Origin: Pseudomonas sp. Fl4BN1
GTDB lineage: Bacteria > Pseudomonadota > Gammaproteobacteria > Pseudomonadales > Pseudomonadaceae
DNA: 64,000 nt
Direction of reading: 5' to 3'
Assembly (NCBI RefSeq): GCF_009908285.1
Contig: NZ_JAAARM010000023.1
Location: forward strand, 1-64,000
Positions within the stretch are counted from its first letter, which is position 1. Each line of letters opens with the position of its first letter. The notes under the pieces are model-generated. The model was not told the origin of the DNA. It saw nothing but the letters and a program-made list of their open reading frames with translations, and made no database searches. Below, in pieces: positions 26,271-34,029 of the stretch. Both the position numbers and the translations under genes were made by a program.

Positions 26271-26529
26271 TCAGGCCGGCACGCCAAGAATGATGTGCGA
26301 AGCCTTGATCACTGCCTTAGCGCGGACGCCCGGGGCCAGGCCGAGTTCGGTCACGGCGTCGCGGGTGACGATGGAATACACCTGGCTGCCGCCGCTGAGT
26401 TCAAGCACCACCTCGGCATTCACCGCACCGTCGGTAACGCTGAGCACCTTGCCCTGCAGGCAGTTGCGGGCGGACGGTCATGAGCATCACCCAGGGTGCC
26501 TTGACCAGGGCCCGCGCCTCGGTGCCGGT
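26271..26529 (-). pseudogene. Broken TOBE-domain (molybdate/molybdopterin-binding) gene
   Basis: Reading leftwards, 26526-26476 gives GTEARALVKAPWVMLMT. Then, one base out of frame, comes SARNCLQGKVLSVTDGAVNA followed by EVVLELSGGSQVYSIVTRDA and VTELGLAPGVRAKAVIKASH, ending IILGVPA at the TGA 26271-26273. This is the end of one TOBE repeat followed by a complete second one, as in Mop/ModE C-terminal proteins. A stop lies just before the second piece and about eight residues of linker are missing at the junction, so a small frameshifting deletion has occurred. The N-terminal part has gone; the flavin monooxygenase gene begins only 20 bases upstream. Boundaries are approximate. Confidence 0.75.
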
Positions 26530-26549
26530 GCATTCTCGGTTTCCCGGCG

Positions 26550-27860
26550 TCATCCCTGCTCTTGCAAGTGCTCCATGAAGGTGCTGGCGCTATAACGCTC
26601 GCGGAACAGCCCGACCTGCACCAATTGCGGCACCACTTGCTCAAGAAAGATATGCATCGAGTGGATCGAGCCACCCGGAGCGGCGATAAAACCGTCCATG
26701 GCACCGGACGCCGCCCAGTCGACGATCTGTTCGAAGGCGTCCTCGGCAGTGCCGATCACTTGCCAGTGGGCAGCGGAAATCACTTCCGGGCGCAGCAGCA
26801 ACTCCTCCAGGCTCAGGGTTTCGCGCTCGATCAGGCGCCGCAGCAGATTGGTGTGGGTGCGGCTGCTGGGGTTATGCACCGGTGCGGGCAGGTCTGCCGC
26901 ACTGATCGGCCGGTCCAGGGGCCAGTCACTGAGATCGAGGCCGATCATCTGCTTGATCGAGGCAAACTTGCGGGCCAGATCCGGGCGACCGTGGGTCTGC
27001 ATGAACATCTCCCGCGCCTCCTCCCGGGTTGCTGCCAGGTACAGGCTCAGGCCTGGCAGCAAGCGGATGTCCTCGGGATTGCGACCGTGGCGCTCGGCAC
27101 GCCGGGACAAGTCACGACGCAGCTCCAGCGCCGCGTCCTTGTCCGGTGTCGGGGCGAATACCAGGTCGGCCACCGAGGCGGCGAAGTCGCGGCCGGTATC
27201 CGAGGCGCCGGCCTGGATCAGGGGGATCCGCGCGCCGCCATAGGCCGGCAGGTTGAGCGGGCCGCGGACCTTGAAATGCGCCCCATCATGCGCCACCGGA
27301 TGCACCTTGGAGCGGTCGGCATAGCGACCGTTCTCGCGGTCGAGCAGCAGCGCTTCGTTGGGATAGCTGGCCCACAAGTCATGCACCAGGCGGGTGAACT
27401 CGGCTGCCCGGGCGTAACGTTGATCCGCGCTGGGCATGGCGTCCAGGCCGAAATTCTCGTGGCCCTGCAGCGCGGTGACAATGTTCCAGCCGGCGCGGCC
27501 GTTGCTCACCCAGTGCAGCGATTGCAGCTGGCGGGCCACCACATAGGGCGGAAAAAAGGTGGTGGAAACCGTGGACACCAGGCCGATATGCGAGGTCTCC
27601 CGGGCGACGGCGGCCAGCAGCACCGTGGGGTCGAGGCTGGCAAAACCCGAGCCGCTTTCCAGGCCGTCCATGTTCAGGCAACTGACGTCGGGGCGGAACA
27701 CGAAGTCCAGGTGCGCGGCCTCCGAGCGCTTGGCGATGTCCACCGCGAAGTCGGCGCTGTAGATCCCTTCGATATTGCTGCCCGGTTGGCGCCACGCATC
27801 GCCGCTGAGCCAGGTGGGGGCCAGGGACATGCCGATATGCAGGCGTTTGCGATTACTCAT
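26550..27860 (-). CDS. Flavin-dependent monooxygenase, NtaA/SnaA/DszA family (luciferase-like)
   Basis: The 436-residue protein is a bacterial-luciferase-fold monooxygenase of the NtaA (nitrilotriacetate/EDTA monooxygenase) branch, which uses FMNH2 from a separate reductase. Signs are the N-terminal IGMSLAPTWLSGDAWRQPGS, the central GRAGWNIVTALQGHENFG (family motif N-I-V-T), HFKVRGPLNLP, IPLIQAGASDTGRDFAA, ADLVFAPTP and GTAEDAFEQIVDWAASGAMDGFI near the end. Length fits (about 440). AGGAG lies 10 bases before ATG 27860. It is downstream of, and probably co-transcribed with, the TonB receptor gene. In this setting a role in breaking down or modifying an imported chelator is possible; a sulfonate or thioether substrate is the alternative. 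No flavin reductase gene is nearby. Confidence 0.87.
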   Translation of the reverse strand: MSNRKRLHIGMSLAPTWLSGDAWRQPGSNIEGIYSADFAVDIAKRSEAAHLDFVFRPDVSCLNMDGLESGSGFASLDPTVLLAAVARETSHIGLVSTVSTTFFPPYVVARQLQSLHWVSNGRAGWNIVTALQGHENFGLDAMPSADQRYARAAEFTRLVHDLWASYPNEALLLDRENGRYADRSKVHPVAHDGAHFKVRGPLNLPAYGGARIPLIQAGASDTGRDFAASVADLVFAPTPDKDAALELRRDLSRRAERHGRNPEDIRLLPGLSLYLAATREEAREMFMQTHGRPDLARKFASIKQMIGLDLSDWPLDRPISAADLPAPVHNPSSRTHTNLLRRLIERETLSLEELLLRPEVISAAHWQVIGTAEDAFEQIVDWAASGAMDGFIAAPGGSIHSMHIFLEQVVPQLVQVGLFRERYSASTFMEHLQEQG

Positions 27861-27935
27861 CTGTTGCCAATCTCCTGTGGTGCAATGAAAGCCGGCCAGC
27901 CGCTGAAGGGGCGCCAGCCTTGAGTCATGGGGTGA

Positions 27936-30017
27936 TCAGAAGCTGCCCTTGACCCCGATGCCCAGGGTGCGCGGCTGGGTCATGCTGGCTTCGATTCCGC
28001 CGATGCCACGGTTCTGCTGCATGTAGGTCGGCGAGCGATCGTCGAAGACGTTCTTCACGTAGCCGTAGAGCTGCACCTGCTCACTGAAGCGATAACTCAT
28101 GCGCGCATCGGTGAGGGTGTAAGGCTTGATCGAATAGCTCGAGGTGTTCGCCACATCGGAGTAGTAGCCATCCAGGTAACGCACCTGGGCATTGAGGTTC
28201 AGGCGCTCGGTGATGTCCCAACTGGGGCCGAAGCTCAGGGTATAGCCCGGCGAGCGGGCAAACTCGTTATGGGCGTAGCCTGCATTGCTGGAGATCTTGT
28301 CGATGCGGGTACGCAATGTCCCGGCGCTGGCCTTGAGCCGCAGGTTGTCCAGCACACGGTAGTCGAAGTCCAACTCCAGGCCATAGGCGTGAGCCTTCTC
28401 GGCGTTGATCGTGTAGGACTGGGCGACCCCCGGGGAAATCACCACCGGAATGTTGTACTGGGCATCCTTGAGATCCATGTAGAACAGGTTGGTGTTGATC
28501 AGCAGCCGGTCGTCCAAGAGGCTCGCGCGGCTGAACAGCTCATAGTTCCAGATCGACTCTTCCTTGAAGTAGGCCCACTGCCGGGTGCTCAGGTTCAGCG
28601 ACACGCCTCCCGGGTTGTAGCCGCGACTGACCAGGCCACCCACCGTCCACTGCGGGGTCGCGGCATAGGCCAGGGACACCTTGGGCAGCAACGCCGAGAA
28701 GGTCTTGTCGTAGTTCAGCGCCCGAGGCGCCAGCACCGAGTTGCCGGTGCGCTCGACACGGTCCTCCTGGTAACGCAAGCCGCTACTCAGGGTCCAGAGA
28801 TCGCTGAGCCGGTAGTTCAACTCACCAAAGATCCCCAGGTTGGTCTTGGTGTCGTCGAAGGCCGAGCGGCCCATCAGGGTCAGGGTTTCATCGGTGCGGG
28901 TACGGGCGTAGTAGATACCGCCCATGCCGCTGAGCACATCCTCTTGCCCGCCGAAGGTCAGGCGCGATTCGTTGGAGCCGTTCTTCTGGTGGATGTTCGC
29001 ATCGCCCTCGCCCGCGGCGCCGGTAACCCGTTGCACCGACGACAGCGAATACTGCGCCTGGTTGAACAGCTTGATGCCGTTGCCCAGGTCATAGGAGACA
29101 TCGAGGATGCTGGTGTTGGTGTCCTGCTCCCAGGACGGCATGGTGGTGGTCCGGTGTTCGAGCTTGTGGTACGGCGCCGAGGCGGCCTCCTGGGTCGGGC
29201 GGTTGCTGTCGTTGTGGGCAAAGGTGAACTGGCTTTCCAGGCCCGGGATATTGCTCGGCAGCCATAACAGTTTGGCCCGGGCATTGAGGTTGCGGAAATC
29301 CTGGTCGGTCTTGTTGCCCTGGAAGCGCGGGTTGCTGTAGTCGATGAAGGTGTCACGCGAGGAGTAGTCCACCGCCAGGCGCCCGGCGAAATCCTCGACC
29401 AAGGGCCCGGATACCGCGACCGAGCTGCGCCGCGTCTGGTAGCTGCCGATCTCCGCCTGGTAGGCCGCCTCGGGGGTGAAGGTGGGGTTCTTGGTGTTGA
29501 CAATGATCGCCCCGGCAATCGCGTTGGCCCCTTGGGAGGTGGTCTGTGGACCGCGGAAGACTTCAATGCTGTCGACATCCCAGACCGAGGTCGCGCCGAA
29601 GAACATCTCGTTGTAGTTCAGGTAGTGCCCGTCGAGGTTGATCGTCGCCCGGGGCACGGTGCCGCCCCAGAACACGTTCTGCCCGTTGTTCGGACCCTGG
29701 GTGTCCTGGCCACGAATGATCGGGGCGCCGACCGAATCGGTGTAGATCACGTTGGGCATGCCATTGATGACCTCGGACACCGACGAGTCACCGGTCTTGT
29801 TCAGGTCGAGGTCCTTGTCGGTGAGGATGGAAACGGACGACGCGGTGTTCTTCATGCCGCGTTCCAGCTTCTCGCCGGTCACCACCTGAGCGTCGAGGGC
29901 CAAGCTGCCCTTTTGCCCAACCTCGGACTCCTCGGCCATCAACGGCGGGGTCGCCAGCAGAGTGGACAAGGTGAAAACGCCAATACCGTGACTCAATGTG
30001 CGATGCGTAAGGGCCAT
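27936..30017 (-). CDS. TonB-dependent outer-membrane receptor (siderophore type)
   Basis: A 693-residue receptor. The signal peptide starts at ATG 30017 (MALTHRTLSHGIGVFTLSTLLATPPLMA), preceded by GGGAGG. The plug domain covers about residues 45-165 (LDAQVVTGEKLERGMKNTASSVSILTDKDL, then VIYTDSVGAPIIRGQDTQGP and VDSIEVFRGPQTTSQGANAIAGAIIVNTKNP). A 22-strand barrel follows, ending in the aromatic GIGVKGSF. It imports a large ligand such as a ferric siderophore using TonB energy. The ABC importer 1-5 kb to the right is of the ferric-enterobactin type, so the pair could take up a catecholate or other chelate. A Fur-like site and a tandem inverted-repeat operator lie in its promoter region. Confidence 0.93.
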   Translation of the reverse strand: MALTHRTLSHGIGVFTLSTLLATPPLMAEESEVGQKGSLALDAQVVTGEKLERGMKNTASSVSILTDKDLDLNKTGDSSVSEVINGMPNVIYTDSVGAPIIRGQDTQGPNNGQNVFWGGTVPRATINLDGHYLNYNEMFFGATSVWDVDSIEVFRGPQTTSQGANAIAGAIIVNTKNPTFTPEAAYQAEIGSYQTRRSSVAVSGPLVEDFAGRLAVDYSSRDTFIDYSNPRFQGNKTDQDFRNLNARAKLLWLPSNIPGLESQFTFAHNDSNRPTQEAASAPYHKLEHRTTTMPSWEQDTNTSILDVSYDLGNGIKLFNQAQYSLSSVQRVTGAAGEGDANIHQKNGSNESRLTFGGQEDVLSGMGGIYYARTRTDETLTLMGRSAFDDTKTNLGIFGELNYRLSDLWTLSSGLRYQEDRVERTGNSVLAPRALNYDKTFSALLPKVSLAYAATPQWTVGGLVSRGYNPGGVSLNLSTRQWAYFKEESIWNYELFSRASLLDDRLLINTNLFYMDLKDAQYNIPVVISPGVAQSYTINAEKAHAYGLELDFDYRVLDNLRLKASAGTLRTRIDKISSNAGYAHNEFARSPGYTLSFGPSWDITERLNLNAQVRYLDGYYSDVANTSSYSIKPYTLTDARMSYRFSEQVQLYGYVKNVFDDRSPTYMQQNRGIGGIEASMTQPRTLGIGVKGSF

Positions 30018-30029
30018 CAAGGCCTCCCT

Positions 30030-30048
30030 CCAAATGAGAATGATCCTC
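30030..30048. promoter_or_regulatory. Candidate Fur box in TonB receptor leader
   Basis: CCAAATGAGAATGATCCTC agrees with the 19-base Fur consensus (GATAATGATAATCATTATC) at 12 of 19 positions by hand count. It lies 13-31 bases upstream of the receptor start, a usual place for iron repression. Confidence 0.45.
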
Positions 30049-30079
30049 TTTAGCGATAAGGCTATCACGCAACCACAGC

Positions 30080-30115
30080 ATTCCTCAATAAGGAATGAAT
30101 TCCACAAAACGGAAT
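30080..30115. promoter_or_regulatory. Tandem ATTCC-N7-GGAAT operator, candidate IclR site
   Basis: Two inverted repeats with the same geometry follow one another: ATTCC (30080-30084) N7 GGAAT (30092-30096), then after 2 bases ATTCC (30099-30103) N7 GGAAT (30111-30115). The starts are 19 bp apart. The array lies between the TonB receptor gene (leftwards) and the IclR gene (rightwards). A closely related stretch occurs before the ATPase gene (31944-31970). Confidence 0.6.
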
Positions 30116-30258
30116 GATCTACACTTTTTGGCCAGAGACATTTGCGCGTCCCTGGCGGACCGCGGAACCGGTATCATGGCCGCCGCTAGCGCCATCGCCG
30201 CGCGGGCCGCAGCCTGCGGCCATGACCGCAGCCAGACATTGGTGAGGAGACCAAGCCG

Positions 30259-31077
30259 TTGAACACTTCACAGCCCCCACTGGATGACACCCTGGATTCA
30301 GTACCGGAAAAGCGTTCCGGGGTGATCCAGTCGGTGTCGATTGCCGCGCGCTTTCTCAATACCCTGGCCAATGCCGAGAGCGAACTGGCCCTGGGTGAAG
30401 TGGCCCGACGGACCGGTACCGGCGGTTCCACCGCCCACCGCTACCTGCAAAGCCTGGTCAAGGAAGGGCTGGCCAAGCAGGACCCGGTCAGCGGCCTTTA
30501 CGACCTGGGACCGGCGGCACTGAGCATCGGCCTCGGCGCGCTGAAACGCATCGATGCCGTGGACATTGCCGCCCAGCACATGAAATCCCTGGCCCAGCGG
30601 CATGCCGCCAGCGGTGGCGTAGCGATCTGGACCGACCGCGGGCCGACCCTGGTGCGCTGGTACCGCAGCGCCTATTTCTCGATCAATCCGCTGGCCCTGG
30701 GGGACATCCTGCCCATCGACAATACTGCCTGCGGCCTGGTGTTCCAGGCGTTCCTGCCCAAGGCCAGCATCGACGCCGCACGCAAGCAGCAGCCGGCACA
30801 CTTTCGCGGCAGCCCACCGAGCAACGCGGTGCTGGACGAAGTGCGACACAAGCACTGGGCCGAGTTGACCAGCCACCTGCTGTCCAACGTCACCGGGCAA
30901 GCCGCGCCCGTGTTCGATGCCCAGCAGGAAATCGTCTGCGTGATGACCACCGTCACCGACCTGGGGCAATTGCAGGCCCCGCAAGATCGCGAAGCACTGT
31001 TCCATGAAGCCGGCCTGGTCAATCAGGCCACCGGCGGGAGCTGGGCCCTTCAGGCAGCGAACCCGCGGCAACACTGA
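30259..31077 (+). CDS. IclR-family transcriptional regulator
   Basis: A 272-residue regulator with the IclR winged helix at about residues 22-85 (SVSIAARFLNTLANAESELALGEVARRTGTGGSTAHRYLQSLVKEGLAKQDP, then GLYDLGPAALSIG) and a GAF-like effector domain after about 100 (SGGVAIWTDRGPTLVRWYRS, LPIDNTACGLVFQAFLP). TTG 30259 is the start because GAGGAGA lies 8 bases upstream. It sits between the TonB receptor operon and the ABC importer genes, and both those promoters carry the same operator-like motif, so it very likely controls both. IclR proteins usually answer to carbon metabolites, which suggests that this uptake locus responds to the ligand or its breakdown product as well as to iron. Confidence 0.88.
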   Translation: MNTSQPPLDDTLDSVPEKRSGVIQSVSIAARFLNTLANAESELALGEVARRTGTGGSTAHRYLQSLVKEGLAKQDPVSGLYDLGPAALSIGLGALKRIDAVDIAAQHMKSLAQRHAASGGVAIWTDRGPTLVRWYRSAYFSINPLALGDILPIDNTACGLVFQAFLPKASIDAARKQQPAHFRGSPPSNAVLDEVRHKHWAELTSHLLSNVTGQAAPVFDAQQEIVCVMTTVTDLGQLQAPQDREALFHEAGLVNQATGGSWALQAANPRQH

Positions 31078-31085
31078 GTCGAGAT

Positions 31086-31898
31086 TCAGGCAGGGGCCGG
31101 CGCCGCACCGAGCACCTCGGCCCGGCCTTTGGGCACCATCAGCGGCGTGCCGCTGACCGGGTCGCGGATGATCACCGAGGCCAGCCCGAATACCTCCTCC
31201 ACCAGGGCCTCGGTGAAGATCGTCATTGGCTCGCCCTGGGCCACAATGGCACCGTCACGCAGGGCGATCAGGTGGCTGGCATAGCGGCAGGCCTGGTTCA
31301 GGTCGTGGAGTACCGCAACGATGGTGCGCCCCTGGCGGTTGAGCTCGGCGAGCAGTTCCAGCAACTCGATCTGGTGGACGATATCCAGGTAGGTGGTGGG
31401 CTCGTCCAGCAGCAGGATGGGTGTCTCCTGGGCCAGCACCATGGCAATCCACACCCGCTGCCGCTGCCCACCGGACAATTCGTCCAGCAACCGGTCAGCC
31501 AACTCGCTGACCCGGGTCGCGGCCATCGCCCCGAGCACCGCCCGCTCATCCTCTTTCGACCACTGGCGCAGGAACGACTGGTGCGGATAGCGCCCGCGAG
31601 CCACCAGGTCGGCGACCGTGATCCCGTCCGGTGCCTGGGCGCTTTGCGGCAACAGGCCCAGACGCCGGGCAACTTCCCGGGCCGGCAGTTGGCGGATGTC
31701 CTGCCCGTCCAGCAGCACCTGGCCCTTGGTCGGGGCCAACAGCCGCGACAGGGCTGCCAGCAAGGTGGATTTGCCGCAGGCATTGGGTCCGACGATGACC
31801 GTGAAGGAGCCATCGGGAATGGTCAGGGACAGATCCTGGGAAATGATTCGCGCAGCGTGGCGCAAAGTCACGGCATCCGCGTGCAAACGGTGAGTCAT
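31086..31898 (-). CDS. fepC: Iron-chelate ABC transporter ATPase (FepC/FecE type)
   Basis: The 270-residue ATPase has Walker A GPNACGKST, the Q-loop PQSAQAPDGITVADLVARGRYPHQ, the ABC signature LDELSGGQRQRVWIAMVLAQ, Walker B ILLLDEPTTYLDI and the switch histidine in VAVLHDLNQ. The NACGKST form and GRYPHQ are typical of the FecE/FepC/FhuC group. ATG 31898 is preferred over the longer frame to 31940, whose extra residues overlap the operator region. It energises the FepD/FepG-like channel encoded on the other strand. The gene is divergent from fepB, and its stop lies 8 bases from the IclR stop. Symbol assigned from FepB similarity in the cluster. Confidence 0.85.
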   Translation of the reverse strand: MTHRLHADAVTLRHAARIISQDLSLTIPDGSFTVIVGPNACGKSTLLAALSRLLAPTKGQVLLDGQDIRQLPAREVARRLGLLPQSAQAPDGITVADLVARGRYPHQSFLRQWSKEDERAVLGAMAATRVSELADRLLDELSGGQRQRVWIAMVLAQETPILLLDEPTTYLDIVHQIELLELLAELNRQGRTIVAVLHDLNQACRYASHLIALRDGAIVAQGEPMTIFTEALVEEVFGLASVIIRDPVSGTPLMVPKGRAEVLGAAPAPA

Positions 31899-31943
31899 GG
31901 GCTGGTTTTCCTCGTGGGCCTGACGGTTGCAGCATTGCAATTG

Positions 31944-31970
31944 TGGAATGGATTCTACAATATGGAACGA
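31944..31970. promoter_or_regulatory. Copy of the receptor-operator motif in the fepC/fepB intergenic region
   Basis: These 27 bases match 30091-30117 at 21 positions in the same orientation, with shared core GGAATGrATTCyACAA followed by wAyGGAAyGA. An upstream CAGCATT (31930-31936) also recurs at 30076-30082 at nearly the same distance. The motif is 46-72 bases upstream of the ATPase start and about 100 bases upstream of the binding-protein start, so it could serve both. Confidence 0.6.
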
Positions 31971-31971
31971 A

Positions 31972-31990
31972 TTGCATGAGAAGCATTAGC
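31972..31990. promoter_or_regulatory. Candidate Fur box between fepC and fepB
   Basis: TTGCATGAGAAGCATTAGC agrees with the 19-base Fur consensus at 12 of 19 positions by hand count, including CATTAgC at its right end. It directly follows the operator-like motif. Confidence 0.4.
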
Positions 31991-32070
31991 ATATACACGC
32001 TAAAGCCCAGGCCCTTCAATCCGCATCGAAAGCGCCTTGCCCGTGCCCCACTCACCGCCCCAACGGATCG

Positions 32071-32976
32071 ATGATGAACCCACGCCTTCCCGCCCGGCTG
32101 CTCAGCGCAGCGGTCCTGGTCCTGTCCAGCCAACTTGCGCTGGCCGCTGCCACGGCCCCTGCACGCATTGTCTCCACCAGTCCCAGTGTCACTGGCATCC
32201 TGCTGGCCATGGATGCGCCCTTGGTGGCCAGCGCCGCCACCACTCCCAGCCGCCTCACCGATGACCGCGGGTTCTTTTCCCAATGGGCGAACATCGCCGA
32301 GCAACGACATGTGCAAGTGCTGTACCGCAACCTGCAATTCGACATCGAGGCAGTGATCGCCAGTGACCCCGATCTGCTGGTGGTTTCCGCTACCGGGGCC
32401 GACAGCGTTGTCGCCCAGCGCAGCGAGCTTGAGGCCCAGGGCATCAATACCCTGGTGGTGGACTACTCGAACCAGAGCTGGCAGGACATTGCCAGCGAAC
32501 TGGGCCAGCGCACCGGGCTGCAGAAACAGGCCCAGGCAGCGATCCAGCGTTTTGACCAATACGCCGCGGACACCGCCGCCAGCATCACTCCGGCACCCGG
32601 CCCCGTCAGCGTGGTGGGCTACAACATCGCCGGCAGCTACTCCATTGGTCGCCTCAGCAGCCCCCAGGCCCGCCTGCTCGGCACCCTCGGGTTCAAGGTG
32701 GCGGAGTTGCCCCAGGCCCTGACCGCAAAGGTCACCCGTGCCTCGGACTTCCAGTTCATCTCCCGGGAAAACCTGCCGGCGGCAATCACCGGCGACAGCG
32801 TGTTTCTCCTCAGCGCCAACGACCGCGACGTGCAAGCATTTCTCGCCGACCCGGTGCTGGCCAACCTGCCAGCGGTGATCCACAAGCGAGTCTATGCCCT
32901 GGGGCCAAGCTCGTTCCGAATCGACTATTACTCGGGACGGCAGATGATCGACGCCGTCGCCGCGCACTTTCGCTAG
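32071..32976 (+). CDS. fepB: Ferric-siderophore periplasmic binding protein, FepB-like
   Basis: A 301-residue periplasmic protein with signal peptide (about 25 residues, cut after ALA). It resembles FepB of the enterobactin system along most of its length: RIVSTSPSVTGILLAMDAPLVAS and ATTPSRLTDDRGFFSQWANIAEQR, DPDLLVVSATGADSVV, VVDYSNQSWQDIASELGQRTG, ENLPAAITGDSVFLLSANDRD, and LANLPAVIHKRVYALGPSSFRIDYYSGRQMIDA at the C-terminus. ATG 32074 is an equal alternative start. It hands the chelate to the FepD/FepG-like channel, whose genes follow 3 bases downstream. The ligand may be a catecholate siderophore; the similarity was judged from memory, so ligand identity is not certain. Confidence 0.82.
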   Translation: MMNPRLPARLLSAAVLVLSSQLALAAATAPARIVSTSPSVTGILLAMDAPLVASAATTPSRLTDDRGFFSQWANIAEQRHVQVLYRNLQFDIEAVIASDPDLLVVSATGADSVVAQRSELEAQGINTLVVDYSNQSWQDIASELGQRTGLQKQAQAAIQRFDQYAADTAASITPAPGPVSVVGYNIAGSYSIGRLSSPQARLLGTLGFKVAELPQALTAKVTRASDFQFISRENLPAAITGDSVFLLSANDRDVQAFLADPVLANLPAVIHKRVYALGPSSFRIDYYSGRQMIDAVAAHFR

Positions 32977-32979
32977 CCC

Positions 32980-34029
32980 ATGAGCCTGCTTGTCCAAGGC
33001 CTCGCCGCGCCCTTGCCACGGCGCCGTCACTTGCGCGCCCGCACCTGGGGCCTGCTGGCCGGGCTGATGCTATTGGGCCTGCTGGCCCTGCTGAGCCTGG
33101 CAATCGGTTCGCGATCCATTCCCCTGAGTGTGACCTGGCAGGCCCTGCACGCTGCCGACCTGCACAACGACCAGCACCTGATCCTGCGGGAGCTGCGCCT
33201 GCCACGGACCCTGATCGCCCTGCTGGCCGGGCTGGCCCTGGGAGTGGCGGGCGCGGTGATGCAGGCGGTGACCCGTAATCCCCTCGCCGAACCCGGCCTG
33301 CTGGGGATCAACGCCGGTGCGGCCCTGGCGGTGATCATCGGCGTGGCACTGCTGGATCTGACGAGCATGGCCCAGTACCTGTGGCTGGCGTTCTTCGGCG
33401 CCGGGCTGGCGGGCATCGTCGTGTTCCTGCTGGGCCAGGCCCACGAGACTGGGACCAATCCAGTGCGTTTGGTGCTGGCCGGTGCCGGGTTATCGGTGAT
33501 GCTCACCTCGCTGACCGGGATCCTGGTGCTCAACAGCCCGCCCGAGGTTTTCGATCACTTTCGCCATTGGGCCTCGGGGTCGCTGTCCGGCAGTGGCTTC
33601 GCCCTGTTGCCGGTGCCTGCCCTGGCAATCGCCGGCGGCCTGGCCGTAGCCCTGGGCATTGGCGCCCAACTCAATGCCCTGGCATTGGGTCAGGACCTGG
33701 GCCGCTCGCTGGGGGTGAACCTGCGCCTGACCTGGCTGCTGGCCTGCCTGGCGGTGATGCTGCTGGCCGGTGCGGCCACTGCCGTGGCCGGGCCCATCGG
33801 CTTCGTCGGCCTGGTGGCGCCGCACCTGGCACGGATGCTGGTGGGCCCGGACTACCGCTGGATCCTGCCCTACTCGGCACTGCTGGCCGCCGGCCTGCTG
33901 CTGGGGGCCGACGTACTTGGCCGAGTGCTGGCCGCACCGGAGGAAATCGCCGCCGGAATCATCACCCTGCTGCTGGGCGGCCCCTGCTTCATCCTTCTGG
34001 TCAGGCGCTTTCGCCTGAGCCGACTGTGA
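32980..34029 (+). CDS. fepD: Iron-chelate ABC permease, FepD-like
   Basis: A 349-residue FecCD-type permease with about ten helices. LRELRLPRTLIALLAGLALGVAGAVMQAVTRNPLAEPGLLGINAGAA is the family signature near the N-terminus, and AGPIGFVGLVAPHLARMLVGPDYRW is the conserved ATPase-coupling loop. It starts 3 bases after fepB and its TGA overlaps the ATG of the next permease gene by one base (TGATG), so translation is coupled. It should form a heterodimeric inner-membrane channel with the FepG-like protein. Confidence 0.88.
   Translation: MSLLVQGLAAPLPRRRHLRARTWGLLAGLMLLGLLALLSLAIGSRSIPLSVTWQALHAADLHNDQHLILRELRLPRTLIALLAGLALGVAGAVMQAVTRNPLAEPGLLGINAGAALAVIIGVALLDLTSMAQYLWLAFFGAGLAGIVVFLLGQAHETGTNPVRLVLAGAGLSVMLTSLTGILVLNSPPEVFDHFRHWASGSLSGSGFALLPVPALAIAGGLAVALGIGAQLNALALGQDLGRSLGVNLRLTWLLACLAVMLLAGAATAVAGPIGFVGLVAPHLARMLVGPDYRWILPYSALLAAGLLLGADVLGRVLAAPEEIAAGIITLLLGGPCFILLVRRFRLSRL

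Noticed and set aside
30205..30221. GGCCGCAG-C-CTGCGGCC inverted repeat before the IclR gene
   Set aside because: Could be an operator, but it is simple GC-rich symmetry of a kind frequent in this DNA and it does not resemble the ATTCC/GGAAT motif.
31546..33030. 494-codon minus-strand frame across fepC and fepB
   Set aside because: Covers fepB in antisense and fepC out of frame; both genes have strong family motifs.
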